A DNA stretch of 33,978 bases, taken from NCBI GenBank assembly GCA_017472365.1, contig JAFUQN010000135.1:1-33978 (forward strand). Reading direction: 5' to 3'. The stretch comes from Bacillota bacterium (lineage in GTDB: Bacteria; Bacillota; Clostridia; Peptostreptococcales; Anaerovoracaceae). This document shows, in pieces, positions 32,195 through 33,978 of the stretch (positions are counted from its first letter, which is position 1; each line of letters starts with the position of its first letter). The notes under the pieces are model-generated. The model was not told the origin of the DNA. It did no database searches and worked only from the letters and a program-made list of their open reading frames with translations. Both the position numbers and the translations under genes were made by a program.

Positions 32195-32911
32195 TTGAGC
32201 AAAATCAGACTGATTGCATTCGACCTGGACGGTACCCTGACCCAGCATAAGACAAAGCTGGATCCCATAAACCGCGCTGTATTGGAAAAACTGGCCGAAA
32301 ATCACAAGCTGCTGATGGTGGGTGCCGGCGGTGCTCAGCGTATCTTCAACCAGCTGGACGGTTTCCCCATCGACGTTCTGGGAAATTACGGACTTCAGGA
32401 AGGAAAATACAATCCTGAAACCGGTGAACTGGACTTGATCCGAGACCTGACCTTCCCCTGCGACCGCGAAAGCGTGGACCAGAGAGTCACCATGCTCCGC
32501 GAGAAGTTCGGCTTTACGGAATTTGCCGGCGAAAACGTGGAATTCCACGCTTCCGGCTGTATCACCTTCCCCATTCTGGGAACAAAAGCAAAGCAGGAAG
32601 ACAAGCTGGCCTTCGACCCCGATCGTTCCAAGCGCAGAGCGATCCATCAGATCGTCATCGATACCTTCCCCGAATATGTTGTCTTCGTAGGCGGTTCTTC
32701 CTCCTTCGACATGGCTCCCCAGCCCCACGATAAGTTCCATGCGTTGAAAGACTACTGTGAACGCAATGGCTACGGACTGGATGAAGTGGCTTATGTGGGC
32801 GATGATTACGGTCCCGGCGGTAACGACGAAAGCGTTTACAAATCCGAAATCAAATTCATCACCATCGACGACTACACCACCCTTGGTGAACGCGTCAAAG
32901 AATTATTATAA
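32195..32911 (+). CDS. HAD-superfamily sugar phosphatase, phosphomannomutase-like (type IIB)
   Basis: The product (238 aa) has the HAD motif I IAFDLDGTLT, with nucleophile and acid Asp, and GAGGAQRIFNQL near the start. The end reads GGSSSFDMAPQPHDKFHAL, then VAYVGDDYGPGGNDESVY. The last two stretches copy the layout of eukaryotic-type phosphomannomutases (DVFPxGWDK and GDxTxPGGND), so this is a cap-IIB HAD enzyme, likely a phosphatase or mutase on a small sugar phosphate. TTG start at 32195 with AAGGAGGT upstream, immediately after the AraM stop. B. subtilis pairs AraM with another HAD phosphatase (AraL), so the functional pairing is familiar although the subfamily differs. Confidence 0.88.
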   Translation: MSKIRLIAFDLDGTLTQHKTKLDPINRAVLEKLAENHKLLMVGAGGAQRIFNQLDGFPIDVLGNYGLQEGKYNPETGELDLIRDLTFPCDRESVDQRVTMLREKFGFTEFAGENVEFHASGCITFPILGTKAKQEDKLAFDPDRSKRRAIHQIVIDTFPEYVVFVGGSSSFDMAPQPHDKFHALKDYCERNGYGLDEVAYVGDDYGPGGNDESVYKSEIKFITIDDYTTLGERVKELL

Positions 32912-32959
32912 ACATCAACAACCGATTCCTGCATATTATAAAAAGAAAGTGTGATTATC

Positions 32960-33978
32960 ATGAAAATTTATGACACCCCCCACAAGCTGAATGACTACCT
33001 GGATACCCACTTTACCTGCGACTGCGGGAAAGAACACTACGCATCCCTGAAAACCGTGTCCATCGGTAAGGGCGCTCTGGAAACCATTCCTCAGATTGTA
33101 AAGGATCTGGGCTTTTCGAGCCTGTATCTGGTCAGCGATTCCATTACCTATGACATCGCCGGAAAGCGCACCATGGAGATTCTGGAAGCTGCCGGAATCA
33201 AAGCAAAGATCGTTACCCTGACCCACACCGGTTTCGACGAAGCCACCGTGGGCGAACTTGTGATCAACATGCCGTTGGACTGCGACGTTGTCATCGCCGT
33301 AGGCACCGGCTCCATCAACGATATGACCCGCTTCTTCAGCCACAGAATGGGCCGTCCCTTCTTCACCGTGGCAACCGCCGCTCCCATGGACGGCTTCGCC
33401 TCCAGCATCGCGGCAATCAACGTCAATAGCCTGAAGACCACCTACGATGCACAGACTCCGGTGGCCATCATCGGCGACACCGACATTCTGAAGGGTGCCC
33501 CTTACCGCATGATTGCTGCTGGTCTGGGCGACCTGCTTGGTAAGTATACCTGCCTCTGCGACTGGAAGATCGCCAAGCTGATCAACGACGAACACTACTG
33601 CCCCACTCTGGTGGAACTGGTAGAAAACTGTATCCAGGGCGTTCTGAAGGATGCAGGAAAGGCCGCAAGCCGCGATCCGGAAGTTCTGGGCAACATCATG
33701 GAAGGTCTGGTTCTCACCGGCGTTGCCATGAGCTTATATGGAAATTCCCGCCCTGCATCCGGCTGTGAACATCATATGTCTCACTACTGGGAAATGATGT
33801 TTGAACAGGCTGGTAAGCGCCCTGTTCCCCATGGGACTCAGGTCAGCGTTGGTACTGTTCTGATCTTGAAGCTGGTGGAAGCTCTGAAAGCCACCAACGT
33901 AGATTTCAATGCTGCCAGAGAAGCTGCCAAGGCTTACGATCAGGCTCAGTGGGAAGCTGATATCCGCGCAGCTTACGG
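32960..33978 (+). CDS. AraM-type polyol-phosphate dehydrogenase (copy 2, 3' end outside window)
   Basis: The first 339 codons are present and in frame to the window edge. The protein parallels copy 1: an N-terminal CDCGKEH, IAVGTGSINDMTRF for the cofactor, the Asp in AAGLGDLLGK and the His pairs in SGCEHHMSHYWE and PHGTQVSVGT, with intact metal ligands. The two copies differ widely in the rest, so they are old paralogues, not a recent duplication, and probably act on different substrates or stereoisomers. ATG at 32960 has only a weak AAAGAAAGTG site upstream. It is 48 bases after the HAD gene, on the same strand, in the same operon. Confidence 0.88.
   Translation, partial: MKIYDTPHKLNDYLDTHFTCDCGKEHYASLKTVSIGKGALETIPQIVKDLGFSSLYLVSDSITYDIAGKRTMEILEAAGIKAKIVTLTHTGFDEATVGELVINMPLDCDVVIAVGTGSINDMTRFFSHRMGRPFFTVATAAPMDGFASSIAAINVNSLKTTYDAQTPVAIIGDTDILKGAPYRMIAAGLGDLLGKYTCLCDWKIAKLINDEHYCPTLVELVENCIQGVLKDAGKAASRDPEVLGNIMEGLVLTGVAMSLYGNSRPASGCEHHMSHYWEMMFEQAGKRPVPHGTQVSVGTVLILKLVEALKATNVDFNAAREAAKAYDQAQWEADIRAAY

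Overview
The window looks like a chromosome segment of an anaerobic, Gram-positive-type Firmicute, most likely a member of the Clostridia. The evidence is a CIRCE operator in front of clpB, a yybP-ykoY-type leader in front of a P-type ATPase, a two-gene minimal SUF system (SmsC/SmsB type), AraM-type dehydrogenases, a DUF975 protein, a LysM protein without a signal peptide, a MurE-type ligase and strong AGGAGG-like ribosome binding sites. The genus cannot be named from sequence reading alone. No rRNA, tRNA, CRISPR array or intact insertion sequence was seen.

Layout. (1) 1-378: start of an ABC-F ATPase on the minus strand, with a structured, attenuator-like leader. (2) 600-6080, minus strand: a compact envelope-type operon of ATP-grasp ligase, MurE-like ligase, aldehyde dehydrogenase and a membrane-anchored beta-helix surface protein, with a promoter at 6115-6143 and a terminator at 552-588. 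(3) 6304-7644: MATE exporter. (4) 7700-9040: a scar in which a decayed carboxylesterase (minus) abuts the severed C-terminal end of a sigma-54 activator (plus). (5) 9094-11136: a DUF134-NifX fusion with a His-rich tail, divergent from a duplicated P-loop protein, with an inverted repeat between them. (6) 11223-13890: DMT transporter, 44-aa membrane microprotein, SmsC and SmsB in one tight operon. (7) 13952-16376: C39-like peptidase and AroE (minus), divergent from a DUF975 membrane protein. (8) 16438-21056: ClpB with CIRCE, then a zinc-finger cluster (54-aa DnaJ-like finger, 442-aa four-zinc-ribbon protein, 61-aa protein). (9) 21194-24060: Ca/Mn-type P-type ATPase behind a probable Mn riboswitch. 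(10) 24128-25877: M50 protease divergent from a LysM protein. (11) 26000-33978: a long plus-strand operon of iron/sugar-phosphate-type ABC importer (ATPase, fused permease, lipoprotein), AraD, AraM, PMM-like HAD phosphatase and a second AraM that runs off the window.

How the genes work together. The most coherent unit is the last one. An importer of the class usually labelled ferric is linked to L-ribulose-5-phosphate epimerase, two polyol-phosphate dehydrogenases and a sugar-phosphate phosphatase, with no kinase or isomerase in view. This fits uptake of an already phosphorylated pentulose or polyol, with mutually exclusive RNA hairpins between importer and enzymes. The minus-strand operon at 600-6080 suggests a specialised wall-precursor or amino-acid ligation function. 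The zinc-finger cluster beside clpB and the microprotein in the Sms operon are the least understood parts.
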